Source of the DNA: Chryseobacterium luquanense
GTDB lineage: Bacteria; Bacteroidota; Bacteroidia; Flavobacteriales; Weeksellaceae
Assembly: GCF_026460945.1 (NCBI RefSeq)
Contig: NZ_JAOVZV010000008.1
Coordinates: forward strand, 124,001-188,000
Length of the DNA: 64,000 nt
Direction of reading: 5' to 3'
In this document: one piece after another, positions 34,185 to 43,177 of the stretch
Layout of the letters: each line of letters starts with the position of its first letter
Numbering within the stretch: position 1 is the stretch's first letter
Notes under the pieces: generated by a model
What the model was told of the DNA's origin: nothing
The model's input: only the letters and a program-made list of their open reading frames with translations
The model's database searches: none
Made by a program: the position numbers and the translations under genes

Positions 34185-35612
34185 TTAATGTCCAGATTTC
34201 GCATCCGCATCCTGTTTCACATGCCCTAAATATTTGGTACAGTACGCACCAAAAATCAAGATTAACACATAACAAAAAACAGGAATGATGAATGAATTCT
34301 GAACCCCGAAAATATCGGCTAAATATCCCTGGAAAATAGGAACAATCGCACCTCCTAAAATCGCCATTACCACCAATGATGAACCTTGGCTGGTATATTT
34401 TCCTAATCCTGAAATCGCCAAAGTATAAATATTAGAGAACATAATCGAGTTGAAAATTCCAATTCCTAAAATGCTGTACATTGCCAGTTCGCCATGATTT
34501 AACATCGCCGAAATCAATAACAAAACATTGATTCCTGCAAAAATAGATAAAGTTCTTGCCGGAGCAGATTTTCCTACAAAAAATGCAGCAAAATTTAAAA
34601 CAATAAATACTAAAAAGAAACTAATTTGTGAAAACGTCAAATCAACAATGCTGAAAATTACTAAGAAAACCGCTGCTGCAGCTCCCAACATATACAATGC
34701 TTTCTTCGTCTGACTGATTGAATGATTTAAAGAAATTGCTCCCAGGAAACGGCCGATCATTGCACCTCCCCAATACAGAGAAAGATAGTTTTTGCTGACT
34801 ACTTCATTAAGGTTCATAACCTGAGGCTGCTCAAGGAAACTGATAATGAAACTTCCCACCGCTACTTCCCCACCTACGTAACAGAACATCGCCAAAACTC
34901 CGAACAAAAGATGCGGGTACTGAAGTGCTCCCAAACCTTTTACAATTTCCTCTTCTTCACTCTGAAAAGAAGGAAGTTTTACCTGAGAAATCAATAAAGC
35001 CACCAGTAATAAAATTCCCGCAAAAATCAGATAAGGAATTCTCGTTGCCACCGCAGAGAACGAACCATCATCGGCAGAGAAAAATTCAAAGATCAAATGA
35101 CCGCCTAACACAGGAGCAATTGTTGTCCCGAATGCGTTGAACGCCTGCGTCATATTTAGTCGGCTCGATGCCGAATCTTCTGAACCCAAAAGTGAAACAT
35201 AAGCATTTGCGGTAATTTGCAAAACCGTAAAGCCTAATCCTAAAACGAATAATGCTCCTAAAAACATTCCGTAAGATGAGAACGTTGCTGCGGGATAAAA
35301 TAAAATACATCCAAATGCTGCAAGGAAAATTCCGAATAAAATTCCTTTTTTGTACCCTACTTTGTTAATGGGATCACCACTTATTGTGGATACTAAAAAG
35401 TAAATTAATGAACCTATAAAATAAGCTCCGAAGAAACAGAACTGCACCAACATTGATTTGAAGAAGGTCAGATTGAAGAGCTGTTTCAGGTATGGAATAA
35501 GGATGTCATTCATACATGTAATGAATCCCCACATAAAAAATAAAAGCGTAATGGTAATCAATGGAACGGTATAATTCCTCTTTGACTTTACTTCATTTTT
35601 GATCATATACAT
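34185..35612 (-). CDS. Sugar MFS permease (FucP/GluP type)
   Basis: 475 residues with about twelve membrane helices. The N-terminal FFMWGFITCMNDILIPYLKQ segment and the NAFGTTIAPVLGG helix are typical of the fucose/glucose/galactose:H+ symporters. The start is MYMIKNEV; the Met at codon 3 would also serve. It would take up the monosaccharide released by the two GH3 enzymes encoded upstream. A strong hairpin at 35622-35647 lies just before its start, so it may be read from a separate promoter or by read-through. Confidence 0.88.
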   Translation of the reverse strand: MYMIKNEVKSKRNYTVPLITITLLFFMWGFITCMNDILIPYLKQLFNLTFFKSMLVQFCFFGAYFIGSLIYFLVSTISGDPINKVGYKKGILFGIFLAAFGCILFYPAATFSSYGMFLGALFVLGLGFTVLQITANAYVSLLGSEDSASSRLNMTQAFNAFGTTIAPVLGGHLIFEFFSADDGSFSAVATRIPYLIFAGILLLVALLISQVKLPSFQSEEEEIVKGLGALQYPHLLFGVLAMFCYVGGEVAVGSFIISFLEQPQVMNLNEVVSKNYLSLYWGGAMIGRFLGAISLNHSISQTKKALYMLGAAAAVFLVIFSIVDLTFSQISFFLVFIVLNFAAFFVGKSAPARTLSIFAGINVLLLISAMLNHGELAMYSILGIGIFNSIMFSNIYTLAISGLGKYTSQGSSLVVMAILGGAIVPIFQGYLADIFGVQNSFIIPVFCYVLILIFGAYCTKYLGHVKQDADAKSGH

Positions 35613-35621
35613 TTAATTTAA

Positions 35622-35650
35622 AAAAGAGGTTAAAGATAACCTCTTTTGTT
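35622..35650 (-). terminator. Terminator/attenuator-like hairpin before the permease gene
   Basis: Perfect 11-bp stem AAAAGAGGTTA/TAACCTCTTTT with loop AAGA and a T-rich tail. It is about 215 bp past the upstream GH3 stop and about 10 bp before the permease start codon, an unusual place that leaves little room for a promoter. Confidence 0.7.
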
Positions 35651-35699
35651 GATATTATCTTAATTTGAGACAATAAATTTTATACTAATTGTTCACATT

Positions 35700-35835
35700 T
35701 TATTGCCAGAATCCGTCAATTCGAGTGAAATTCTGAAAGAATTTTATATCGAGAATCATTTTTTTTAGACTAAAATTATCGATACAATTTTTCCACTTTG
35801 TGGCAAAAATCACTCGAATTGACGAATTTTCCCTT
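35700..35835. repeat. Long imperfect palindromic element (CGTCAATTCGAGTGA ends)
   Basis: Perfect 15-bp terminal inverted repeats, CGTCAATTCGAGTGA at 35714-35728 and its complement at 35810-35824. The interior continues to pair imperfectly (GAATTTTATATCGAGAAT with ATTATCGATACAATTTTT). It has the form of a MITE or long hairpin and lies between the GH3 and permease genes. It has no ORF. Confidence 0.78.
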
Positions 35836-35861
35836 CAAATTAAGCTGTTGTTATTTAACAA

Positions 35862-38321
35862 TTAAGGTTTCAAATCTTCAAACTTTTTATCAGCAGGGAA
35901 AACGTGTTGCACTTTTTCCACCACCAATTCTTTTGGTAGCGAGAAATCTGCAGTCTGTTTAATGTCCAATGAAGACGCTCCTACAGACACTTTGTAATTT
36001 CCTGCTTCTGCAACCCAAGCGGATTTTGCGGTGATGTAAGAAGCCAAATCTTTCGGATTTAAAGTCAGAGTGATGGTTTGAGATTCTCCGGGTTTTAAAT
36101 CTTTTGTTTTGGCGTAGGCTTTCAACTCAGATTTAGGTTTGTCGATGGATTGGTTAGGAGCGGAAAGGTATAATTCTACCACTTCTTTTCCTGTCACTTT
36201 TCCGGTATTTTTAACTTCAACCGTTACTTCTAATTTATTATTGAAAGTTTTAGAATTCAGTTTTAAATTGCTGTAAGCAAAGTCGGTATAAGATTTACCG
36301 AAACCAAATTCATAAGAAGGTTTCACATTGAAGGTATTGAAATAACGGTAACCCACATAGACCCCTTCCTCATACGTCACTTCTTTCGGATTATCGACAG
36401 GAACGCCAGGGAAATTCTTTGCTGATGCGTGGTCAGAATAATTGACGGGAAAAGTCATCGTCAGTTTTCCTGAAGGATTTACTTTTCCGGAAACGACGTC
36501 AGCTACGGAATGACCGCCTTCCTGACCTGGCTGCCAAGCCAAAAGAATAGCATCGACTTTGTCTTTCCACGAAGCCGTTTCGATGACGCCACCGATATTT
36601 AAAATTACCACGACTTTTTTCCCTTTTGCGTGGAATGCTTTGGAGATTTTATCCAGCATTTCGATTTCTTCCGTTGCCAGATTGAAATCTTCGTTCACCA
36701 CTCTATCGCCGCCTTCTCCGGAGTTTCTTCCTAAAGTTACGAAAGCAATTTCTGAAGTTTCTGCTTTTTTAGCGATGAATGTATCATCCATTTTCATTTC
36801 AAGAAGTCTTTCAGGCAATGCTAAAATTCCTCTTGCTTTTCTTCTTTCTTTTTCGGCTGTGACTTCTTTTTCCGCGTGAGGTTTGTACAAATCAACCAAT
36901 TCTTTGTCTAATTTGTAGCCAGCTGCATTTAAGCCTTCCAATAAAGAAACCGTGTGTTTGTTGTTGACACTTCCACTTCCCGTTCCGCCTGTAATCCAGG
37001 CATAAGAAGTCACTCCGAATAATGAAACTTCTTTCTGTTTATCGGCAAATGGCAACGCATTTTTCTCATTTTTAAGCAAAACCATTCCTTCTGCAGCAGC
37101 GTTTCTCGTCACTTCTGCATTTTGCGTTAAGTTAGGTTTATCGCTGTATTTATACTGTGCGAAAGTCGGTGTTTTGAAAATATATTCCAGAATTCTTTTT
37201 GCATTTAAATTTGCTACGTCCTGAGACAATTTACCGGAATTTAAAGCTTCCAACAATACTTTTTTCTGCGCCGGAATTCCCGGCATTAACAGGTCATTTC
37301 CTGCATTCATTTGTTTTACCACATCGGAAATTCCGCCGTCTTTAATCGATTCAAATCCCGGGAAACCTCCAAACCAGTCGGTCATTACAATACCTTTAAA
37401 GCCCCATTCATTTCTCAAAACCTGAGTCAGTAAATCTTTAGAATCTGAAGTGTAAACGCCATTTAGTTTGTTGTAAGACGACATCACCGTCCAGGGCTGA
37501 GATTCTTTCACCGTAATTTCAAAATTTCTCAGATACAATTCTCTCATCGCTCTTTCAGAAACGTGTGCATTGATGGTCAAACGGTTGGTTTCCTCATTGT
37601 TCGCAGCGAAGTGTTTGATGGAAGTTCCGACACCTTGAGACTGAATTCCGTTTACAATAGCAGCAGCAGTTTTCCCTGAAATTAAAGGGTCTTCAGAGTA
37701 ATATTCGAAGTTTCTTCCGTTCAATGGATTTCTCTGAATGTTGAGAGCTGGAGCCAAAAGTACATCGACTCCATACTCCTTCACTTCATTCCCCATTGCT
37801 TTTCCAACTTTTTCCAGCAAATCTTTATTCCAAGTTGAAGCTAATGCAGTTCCCACAGGAAATGCTGTTGCATAATACGTTTTTGAATCATTATCTCTTG
37901 TTGGCTGAATTCTCAAACCAGCCGGACCATCGGCAACAATCGTCGCAGGAATTCCGAATCTGTCAAAAGAATCTGTTCCACCGGCAGCTCCTGGAACCAA
38001 ACCTTGTTTTGAATCTCCAACAGGACCTGTCAGTACTTCGATTCCTGGCATTCCGGTTCCTATTAATAGATTCACTTTTTCTTCGTTGGTCATTTGCTTG
38101 ATGATGGCGTCGATTCTTCTGTCAACAGAAAGTCTTGTGTCTTCCCAAACATCTAATTTCCCGTTTTTGTTGGAATCTTTAAATGTTTTTCCGTCAACCG
38201 TTACCGTTGCATTTTTAGTCTGCGCATTCGCAAACGGCGATGCCGCCAATAAAGCCAGGAATAATCCTGAATATTTTGCTTTCAGAGAAAGTCCTATCAG
38301 CGTTGATATATTCTTCTGCAT
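35862..38321 (-). CDS. Beta-glucosidase-type glycoside hydrolase family 3 (with Fn3-like domain)
   Basis: 819 residues with a Sec signal peptide (cleavage near SPFANAQ, residue 34). An EF-hand-like Ca2+ loop (DSNKNGKLDVWED, 49-61) precedes the GH3 barrel. SIKHFAANNEE holds Lys/His 236-237 of the -1 subsite, and the nucleophile is Asp 315 in GIVMTDWFGG. The GH3 C-terminal domain follows, then a fibronectin III-like domain (EVVELYLSAP) near the end. Exo-acting beta-glycosidase in the periplasm. It is 15 bp after the nucleoside-hydrolase-like gene and belongs to the sugar cluster. Confidence 0.9.
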   Translation of the reverse strand: MQKNISTLIGLSLKAKYSGLFLALLAASPFANAQTKNATVTVDGKTFKDSNKNGKLDVWEDTRLSVDRRIDAIIKQMTNEEKVNLLIGTGMPGIEVLTGPVGDSKQGLVPGAAGGTDSFDRFGIPATIVADGPAGLRIQPTRDNDSKTYYATAFPVGTALASTWNKDLLEKVGKAMGNEVKEYGVDVLLAPALNIQRNPLNGRNFEYYSEDPLISGKTAAAIVNGIQSQGVGTSIKHFAANNEETNRLTINAHVSERAMRELYLRNFEITVKESQPWTVMSSYNKLNGVYTSDSKDLLTQVLRNEWGFKGIVMTDWFGGFPGFESIKDGGISDVVKQMNAGNDLLMPGIPAQKKVLLEALNSGKLSQDVANLNAKRILEYIFKTPTFAQYKYSDKPNLTQNAEVTRNAAAEGMVLLKNEKNALPFADKQKEVSLFGVTSYAWITGGTGSGSVNNKHTVSLLEGLNAAGYKLDKELVDLYKPHAEKEVTAEKERRKARGILALPERLLEMKMDDTFIAKKAETSEIAFVTLGRNSGEGGDRVVNEDFNLATEEIEMLDKISKAFHAKGKKVVVILNIGGVIETASWKDKVDAILLAWQPGQEGGHSVADVVSGKVNPSGKLTMTFPVNYSDHASAKNFPGVPVDNPKEVTYEEGVYVGYRYFNTFNVKPSYEFGFGKSYTDFAYSNLKLNSKTFNNKLEVTVEVKNTGKVTGKEVVELYLSAPNQSIDKPKSELKAYAKTKDLKPGESQTITLTLNPKDLASYITAKSAWVAEAGNYKVSVGASSLDIKQTADFSLPKELVVEKVQHVFPADKKFEDLKP

Positions 38322-38336
38322 AATTCTATATTTTTT

Positions 38337-39365
38337 TTACTTTTTGTTATTGAATAATTTTAGTTTTGAGTAGAAATCTTCGAACATTAATAGAGTGTCG
38401 AGTTGGGTGTACACTCTAATGTTTCTTCCATTCGGATTGTATTCGTAAAGTCCATTATCATTGATTTTCGGAGCATTTTTGATAACGTAAGAACTCGATG
38501 ACGGGTCGGCTTCAAATGATGATTGTAAAGCCGTAAGCAAAACCAAAGGTGAATCTCCCATTATATAAGTCTCCCCGATTTTCAGATTGAATTTCTGAAC
38601 CATTTCCATTAAATCCTCGATTTTTTTGGTCAGATAAGCTCCGGTTTTTCCTTCTGGTTTAACTTTCGTTACGAGTTCTGCGTAAGACATCAAAGTCTGT
38701 CGGTAAGCATTCCTCGGAATTTGCCAAATATTTAAATTCGATTCGTTGAAAACAACCTGTGCTGCTTTGATATCGATTCCTAAATTATATTCTAAAGGTG
38801 TGTAACCTGGAGGTGGCGTTGCCAAATCTTGATATTCCGGACCTCCAATCCAAACGACAACAATTTTGTCAGCGATTTTTGGTTCGATTAAATAAGCGCT
38901 CGCCACTTCTGTCAAACCTGCGCCGCAAACCACGAATAAAGGATTCTTTACATCTTCCTTCATCGCCTCTGCAACGATGGCTTTTGCACCTTCGGAAGCA
39001 TTGGGTGTTTTCAAATCCTTCAATTGGTCATTGGAACCTTGCAGAACGTTGAATCTGTTTTTCAAACTCATTACTTCCAACATTTCGTTGACTTTCTTCA
39101 CAGCATTTTCCGCGGTAATATTTGATTTATCAAACGGGTCGCCTGGTTTCAGATGAGAACCGATAATTCCTTTTATTTCTGTAGAAGGCGAAAGAATCTG
39201 ATGAACGAGCTGAAACAATCCGTCGGGGTCGCCACCAAAATCGTTGTCGACAATGACACGATAGCGAGGTTTTACGTATTTATCCATTTCTGAAATCACG
39301 GGAGACGACTGTGCGGACACAGCCATTGCCGCAAAAAAAGAAACGATATTAAAAAATGATTTCAT
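38337..39365 (-). CDS. Secreted nucleoside hydrolase-like protein
   Basis: 342 residues from the Met at 39365 (MKSFFNIVSFFAAMAVSAQ, signal peptide). The mature part has the inosine-uridine nucleoside hydrolase start VIVDNDFGGDPDGLFQLVHQ, with an Asp-rich Ca2+-binding motif (DNDFGGDPD, cf. DxDxxxDD). Next comes GIIGSHLKPGDP and the central VVVWIGGPE. Family enzymes split a ribose-base bond or related glycosides; export and position beside GH3 enzymes suggest that it works on a released glycoside, but no substrate is assigned. One of the usual two DD aspartates is not obvious. Confidence 0.75.
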   Translation of the reverse strand: MKSFFNIVSFFAAMAVSAQSSPVISEMDKYVKPRYRVIVDNDFGGDPDGLFQLVHQILSPSTEIKGIIGSHLKPGDPFDKSNITAENAVKKVNEMLEVMSLKNRFNVLQGSNDQLKDLKTPNASEGAKAIVAEAMKEDVKNPLFVVCGAGLTEVASAYLIEPKIADKIVVVWIGGPEYQDLATPPPGYTPLEYNLGIDIKAAQVVFNESNLNIWQIPRNAYRQTLMSYAELVTKVKPEGKTGAYLTKKIEDLMEMVQKFNLKIGETYIMGDSPLVLLTALQSSFEADPSSSSYVIKNAPKINDNGLYEYNPNGRNIRVYTQLDTLLMFEDFYSKLKLFNNKK

Positions 39366-39377
39366 TCTTTTAGGTTG

Positions 39378-39556
39378 AACCACAAAAGGCACAAAAGTTT
39401 TTTGACACATTAGTCACATCAGATTTAAGTTTTAAAACTTTGAAAATAAAAGAACACATTAGCTGAAAATCAAAGATTTTCAAAAGGTTTTATGCTCTTT
39501 AAAAAGTTTAGTGTTCAAACTTTACAATTAATAAAGCTTTTGTGACTTTTGTGGTT
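39378..39556. repeat. Terminal-inverted-repeat element (ACCACAAAAG family), copy 1
   Basis: Left end AACCACAAAAGGCACAAAAG (39378-39397) matches the complement of the right end CTTTTGTGACTTTTGTGGTT (39537-39556) with one mismatch. The interior includes TGAAAATCAAAGATTTTCA and has no ORF. Copy 2 with the same ends is at 62123-62256; interiors differ. Confidence 0.78.
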
Positions 39557-39568
39557 AAATTTTAAGGT

Positions 39569-40447
39569 TTATAAAAACTTGTGAAATTTCAGCCAGTCTA
39601 AATACACATCAGACCATTTGTCAACAGGCAGATTCTGTTTTCCCATTCCGAAACCGTGACCGCCTTTTTCGTAGATGTGAAGTTCGGTGGGCTGTCCTGC
39701 TTCGAGCCATTTGTTGTACAACAGAACTGATTTCGGAGCGAGTTTCAATTGGTCATCACTTGCAGCACAAATAAATAATGGAAGCGATGCTTTAGGTATT
39801 TCCGTGTCTAAAATCTCCTGACTTGGTCCGCCATAAATAGAAGCTGCGAAATTTGGTAACGTTGAAGCATCTTTGCTGTGAAGAACGCTTTCCAGAATTA
39901 CACTTGCCCCAGCAGAAAACCCGATAACCCCCAATTTTTCAGGATTGATATTCAATTCTTTGGCGTGGGTTCTGATGTAAGTAATTGTGGTTTTGATGTC
40001 CTCTCCTGCCATTTCCTTGATAGGAGCTGTATTTGCATCAAAAGCTTTTCGGTCTTTGATGCTTTCCATCATTTCTTTGGCCGGGTCGTTGGATTTTGTT
40101 TCCAATAATCTGTATTTTAAAACGACTGCTGTGATTCCGTTTTCTGCTAATTTTTTGGCAACATCAATTCCTTCTCTGTTGATGGATAAACTTTGAAAAC
40201 CGCCACCCGGAGCAACAACGATTACCGTTCCGTTGGCTTTCGCTTTATCAGCTTCGAACAATAACATTGAAGGTTGCGCGACGTTGAAAACGACTTCGGT
40301 TTTGAACAATTCATTAAATTGCTGCGCTTCTTTCTGCGTCCAGTTTTCTGTTCCCGGCGCTTTTCCTTTGTATAATGGAATTGATTTTTGAGCGTTGATG
40401 GTGCTTAATCCTAAAAGGAATGCACTTGCTATGATTAATTTTTTCAT
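39569..40447 (-). CDS. Secreted alpha/beta hydrolase (acetyl-xylan-esterase-like)
   Basis: 292 residues with signal peptide (cleavage near STINAQ, residue 20). The oxyanion region is VVAPGGGFQSLS. The nucleophile elbow GFSAGASV (GxSxG) holds the catalytic Ser, and the late His is in EKGGHGFGMG. The layout resembles the BD-FAE/acetyl esterase-like group that removes acyl groups from plant glycans. It lies within the sugar cluster between the two GH3 genes but is separated from each by repeat DNA, so co-transcription is not certain. Confidence 0.82.
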   Translation of the reverse strand: MKKLIIASAFLLGLSTINAQKSIPLYKGKAPGTENWTQKEAQQFNELFKTEVVFNVAQPSMLLFEADKAKANGTVIVVAPGGGFQSLSINREGIDVAKKLAENGITAVVLKYRLLETKSNDPAKEMMESIKDRKAFDANTAPIKEMAGEDIKTTITYIRTHAKELNINPEKLGVIGFSAGASVILESVLHSKDASTLPNFAASIYGGPSQEILDTEIPKASLPLFICAASDDQLKLAPKSVLLYNKWLEAGQPTELHIYEKGGHGFGMGKQNLPVDKWSDVYLDWLKFHKFL

Positions 40448-40468
40448 TTTGATTTGATTTTAATTTTT

Positions 40469-40543
40469 AAACGCAAAGTGCGCTAAGATTTTTTTTAGCA
40501 ATTCGCTGTTTTTAAGTTCGCAAAGGCGTTCTACTTAGCAAAG
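40469..40543. repeat. Dispersed AAACGCAAAG element, copy 2
   Basis: AAACGCAAAGTGCGCTAAG, T-run, then TTTTTAAGTTCGCAAAGGCG and ACTTAGCAAAG, the same order as copy 1 (21315-21391). It is the first part of a 425-bp repeat mosaic between the esterase and the second GH3 gene. Confidence 0.75.
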
Positions 40544-40567
40544 ACAAACAATTAGATAACAGTTTGG

Positions 40568-40635
40568 TTGTCATTCCGTAGGAATCTAAGCTCAGTATTT
40601 CAAATATCATTATTGAGATTCCTACGGAATGACAA
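40568..40635. repeat. Perfect 20-bp hairpin (GTCATTCCGTAGGAATC)
   Basis: TTGTCATTCCGTAGGAATCT (40568-40587) is the exact complement of 40616-40635, around a 28-nt loop. This is a typical palindromic intergenic repeat; the one at 16908-16982 has similar ends. Confidence 0.82.
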
Positions 40636-40663
40636 AAATGCCGTTGACTTATCTCAATAATTT

Positions 40664-40800
40664 TAACAGTGAATCTCACGCAGCCCGACTTGAGTGGAGC
40701 TCTTTTTGTTATTGCGATTGCTGAAAAGTTCAACTTGTTGACTCAGTTTCTTCGCAATGACAAAAAAGCGGGAACGGAAGGCGGAAAAGCTGCCCAAAAT
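40664..40800. repeat. Dispersed GCAGCCCGACTTG element, copy B
   Basis: Same left module (GTGAATCTCACGCAGCCCGA, GGAGCTCTTTTTG) and right module (CAAAAAAGCGGGA, GGAAGGCGG, AAAGCTGCCCAAAA) as copies A and C, but with a centre of about 60 bp. That centre has its own inverted ends (TTTTTGTTATTGCGA and TCGCAATGACAAAAA), as if a palindrome had entered the variable part. Confidence 0.78.
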
Positions 40801-40818
40801 ATTCTAGTAAAAAGAAAT

Positions 40819-40843
40819 GAGACCGCACATAATGCCCGGTCTC
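40819..40843 (-). terminator. Intrinsic terminator after GH3
   Basis: Stem GAGACCG/CGGTCTC with an 11-nt loop, then a T-rich tail on the minus strand, 30 bp beyond the GH3 stop at 40873. Confidence 0.75.
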
Positions 40844-40872
40844 AAGACATCAATTAACCTATTTTTGATGAA

Positions 40873-43167
40873 CTATTGCTTATGATATTTTTGAGTTCTG
40901 GCATCTTTAATCACACCAGACCAGTTCATTCCATACCCGAAATCGTAGTTGTGACTTTCGGAATCTTTGTGCGTTTCCATATCGTAAGGAACATCTTCTT
41001 TCTGTTTTTCAACCGTCGCCATATTCGCAGGCATCTGAAGCGGAAGCAATCCTGAAGGCTCGTATTTTCCGGTCACGATATCCACAACAGCCTGATTTGA
41101 CACGTTGAAATTCATCAGAATTGCGTCTGCGTGTTTTTCGAATTCATTAAAAATCATCGGCTTGGAAGCGGTGATGGAAACGATTACCGGCTTTCCGTTC
41201 ATTGCTTTGTACGCATTTTCAATGGCTAACAAATCCGTAAAATTGGTCGCTGTAGATGTTTTGTTTTTGAAGGTTCTGTCGTGTACATTGGGCGCAACAA
41301 CAGGGTCTCCTGCTGCGATACTTTTTTCACGGGCTTCTGTTGCGGTGTACGTTTGGTACTGAAGAGAAATCGGGACATAACCGTTTCCGCCTTCTTTGGC
41401 ATCAACATCGCTGTAACCGCCTTCTTCACTGTGAGGACTTTTCACGAAAACCAAGGCAAAATCAGCTTTTGCAGGGTCGTCGGTCACGTTAAAATGCTGC
41501 TTCACTTTTTCGATATCGACAGGATATTGCAAAGATGGTCCGGTATAAATCCCCCACCAGTTGAAGGTTGCCGGAGAATATCGCTTCGGAATGTAAGCCG
41601 TCTTTCTTTCTTTGATAGGAAGAATATTGGCTTTGTTTTTAAGCATCACGATGGATTTTACCTGAGCTTCGTAACCTGCTTTCATAAATTCTGGATTACC
41701 AACTATTTTCTTGGTTTCTTCCGTGTTTACGTAAGGGTTTTCAAACAATCCGGTTCTGAAGAAATTTCTCAACAGACGAACGGCTGACTGCTCAAATTTT
41801 GCACGGTAGGCTTTTTCGCCGTGTTCCTTAACGCCCATTTGGTAGGCTTCCAGAACTGGAGCTTTGTCATTGTTTCCTCCAAATTGGTCAACGCCAGCTT
41901 CCAAGACTTTGTAATGACGTTCTGCGATGGACAATTTTTCTGCGCCCCAAGGTTTTCCGGCAAATCCTCCCGGAGATTTTGGTTCGTCTGCGGTGATGAG
42001 CCAATCGGTGCAAACTACGCCGTCGTATTTGTATTTTCCACGAAGTAAATCGGTGATGAGATATTTGCTGTAACCGTTTCCAACGTTTTCTCCATTTTTC
42101 GTATCCTGATTAAAACTTATCGTATAATAAGGCATTACCGCAGAAGCTTCTTTGGTTCCGCCATTCAGTTTGAAAGCCCCTTCAGTAAAAGGTTTTACGT
42201 GGTTTTGGAAATTATTCCCCGGATAAACTGCGTATTTTCCCATCGCCCAGTGACCGTCACGACCGCCTTCTTCAGGTCCGCCGCCTGGCCAATGTTTGAC
42301 CATTGCATTTACACTTTTGCCTCCCCAACCGTTTTTACTTCCGATGGTTGTCTGGAAACCGTCGATGTAACCTCTTCCCAAATCTGCTGTCAACTCAGGA
42401 CTTTCCGAGAAAACGTAAGCAATTCTGTACCAACGGGGTTCTGTTCCCAAATCGATTTGAGGAGATAAAGCCGTTGAAATTCCCAAGGCTCTGTATTCCT
42501 GCGCGGCGATGTTTCCGAATTTCTTCACCAATTCCGGGTCGAACGTTGCGCCCATTGCCAAACCGTCCGGCCAAAGAGAGATTTGTCCGCCCGCTCCTTC
42601 ATTGAATTCTGCCGTTACGGTTGCCGAATGTCTCGGGTCTGTACTGTTGTTGGCAGGAATTCCCAATCCTAAACCTTCGATGTATGCCTGAATATTATTG
42701 CTCCATTTTGCTGCGATTTCCGGAGATTCTACTGTCGTTACCAAAACGTGACGAAGATTATCTTCCTTTAAAAATTTCTTCTGCTGGTCTGTTAAATCGA
42801 AAGCTTTGGCGCCGCTTTCTTTATAGAACATTCCGTTGTACTTTCCTGCTCTGAAACCTTCTGCAGGCGCCGGAACTGATTGGTGACCGCTGTACAACAT
42901 CAATCCAGCAATCTGTTCCACCGACATTTTTGATGCTAAATCTTTGGCTCTTTCGTCAACCGGAAGTCTCCAGTCTTCGTATTTATCAAGCTTTCCGTTT
43001 TTGTTTAAATCTTTAAATTTATTTCCGCCAACCGTCAAAATCTTCACTCCTGAATCTGCAGAATATCCTAAAACCGGACCTTTGGAATTGGTCACAGTTT
43101 GAATGTTTTGAGCAAATGTTGTTACTCCTAAAAATAATGCGGCAACATTTAAAACTGTTTTTTTCAT
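40873..43167 (-). CDS. Glycoside hydrolase family 3 enzyme (second paralogue)
   Basis: 764 residues with signal peptide (cleavage near VTTFAQ, residue 20). An EF-hand-like loop DLNKNGKLDKYED (53-65) again precedes the GH3 barrel. The region VKHWPGGGPEEGGRDGHW (290-307) and nucleophile Asp 388 in DGVVCTDWL are clear. It lacks the Fn3-like tail of the 35862-38321 protein and differs strongly from it in sequence, so it may act on a different linkage. It is encoded 10 bp after the TonB-dependent receptor gene in the same direction. Confidence 0.9.
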   Translation of the reverse strand: MKKTVLNVAALFLGVTTFAQNIQTVTNSKGPVLGYSADSGVKILTVGGNKFKDLNKNGKLDKYEDWRLPVDERAKDLASKMSVEQIAGLMLYSGHQSVPAPAEGFRAGKYNGMFYKESGAKAFDLTDQQKKFLKEDNLRHVLVTTVESPEIAAKWSNNIQAYIEGLGLGIPANNSTDPRHSATVTAEFNEGAGGQISLWPDGLAMGATFDPELVKKFGNIAAQEYRALGISTALSPQIDLGTEPRWYRIAYVFSESPELTADLGRGYIDGFQTTIGSKNGWGGKSVNAMVKHWPGGGPEEGGRDGHWAMGKYAVYPGNNFQNHVKPFTEGAFKLNGGTKEASAVMPYYTISFNQDTKNGENVGNGYSKYLITDLLRGKYKYDGVVCTDWLITADEPKSPGGFAGKPWGAEKLSIAERHYKVLEAGVDQFGGNNDKAPVLEAYQMGVKEHGEKAYRAKFEQSAVRLLRNFFRTGLFENPYVNTEETKKIVGNPEFMKAGYEAQVKSIVMLKNKANILPIKERKTAYIPKRYSPATFNWWGIYTGPSLQYPVDIEKVKQHFNVTDDPAKADFALVFVKSPHSEEGGYSDVDAKEGGNGYVPISLQYQTYTATEAREKSIAAGDPVVAPNVHDRTFKNKTSTATNFTDLLAIENAYKAMNGKPVIVSITASKPMIFNEFEKHADAILMNFNVSNQAVVDIVTGKYEPSGLLPLQMPANMATVEKQKEDVPYDMETHKDSESHNYDFGYGMNWSGVIKDARTQKYHKQ

Positions 43168-43177
43168 TATTAAAATT

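Noticed and set aside
35700..35835. Insertion sequence
   Set aside because: No transposase ORF; only a short palindrome. It is therefore called a non-autonomous repeat.
41281..42854. Several long plus-strand frames inside the GH3 and receptor genes
   Set aside because: They are antisense shadows of well-supported GH3 motifs and lack sensible composition.
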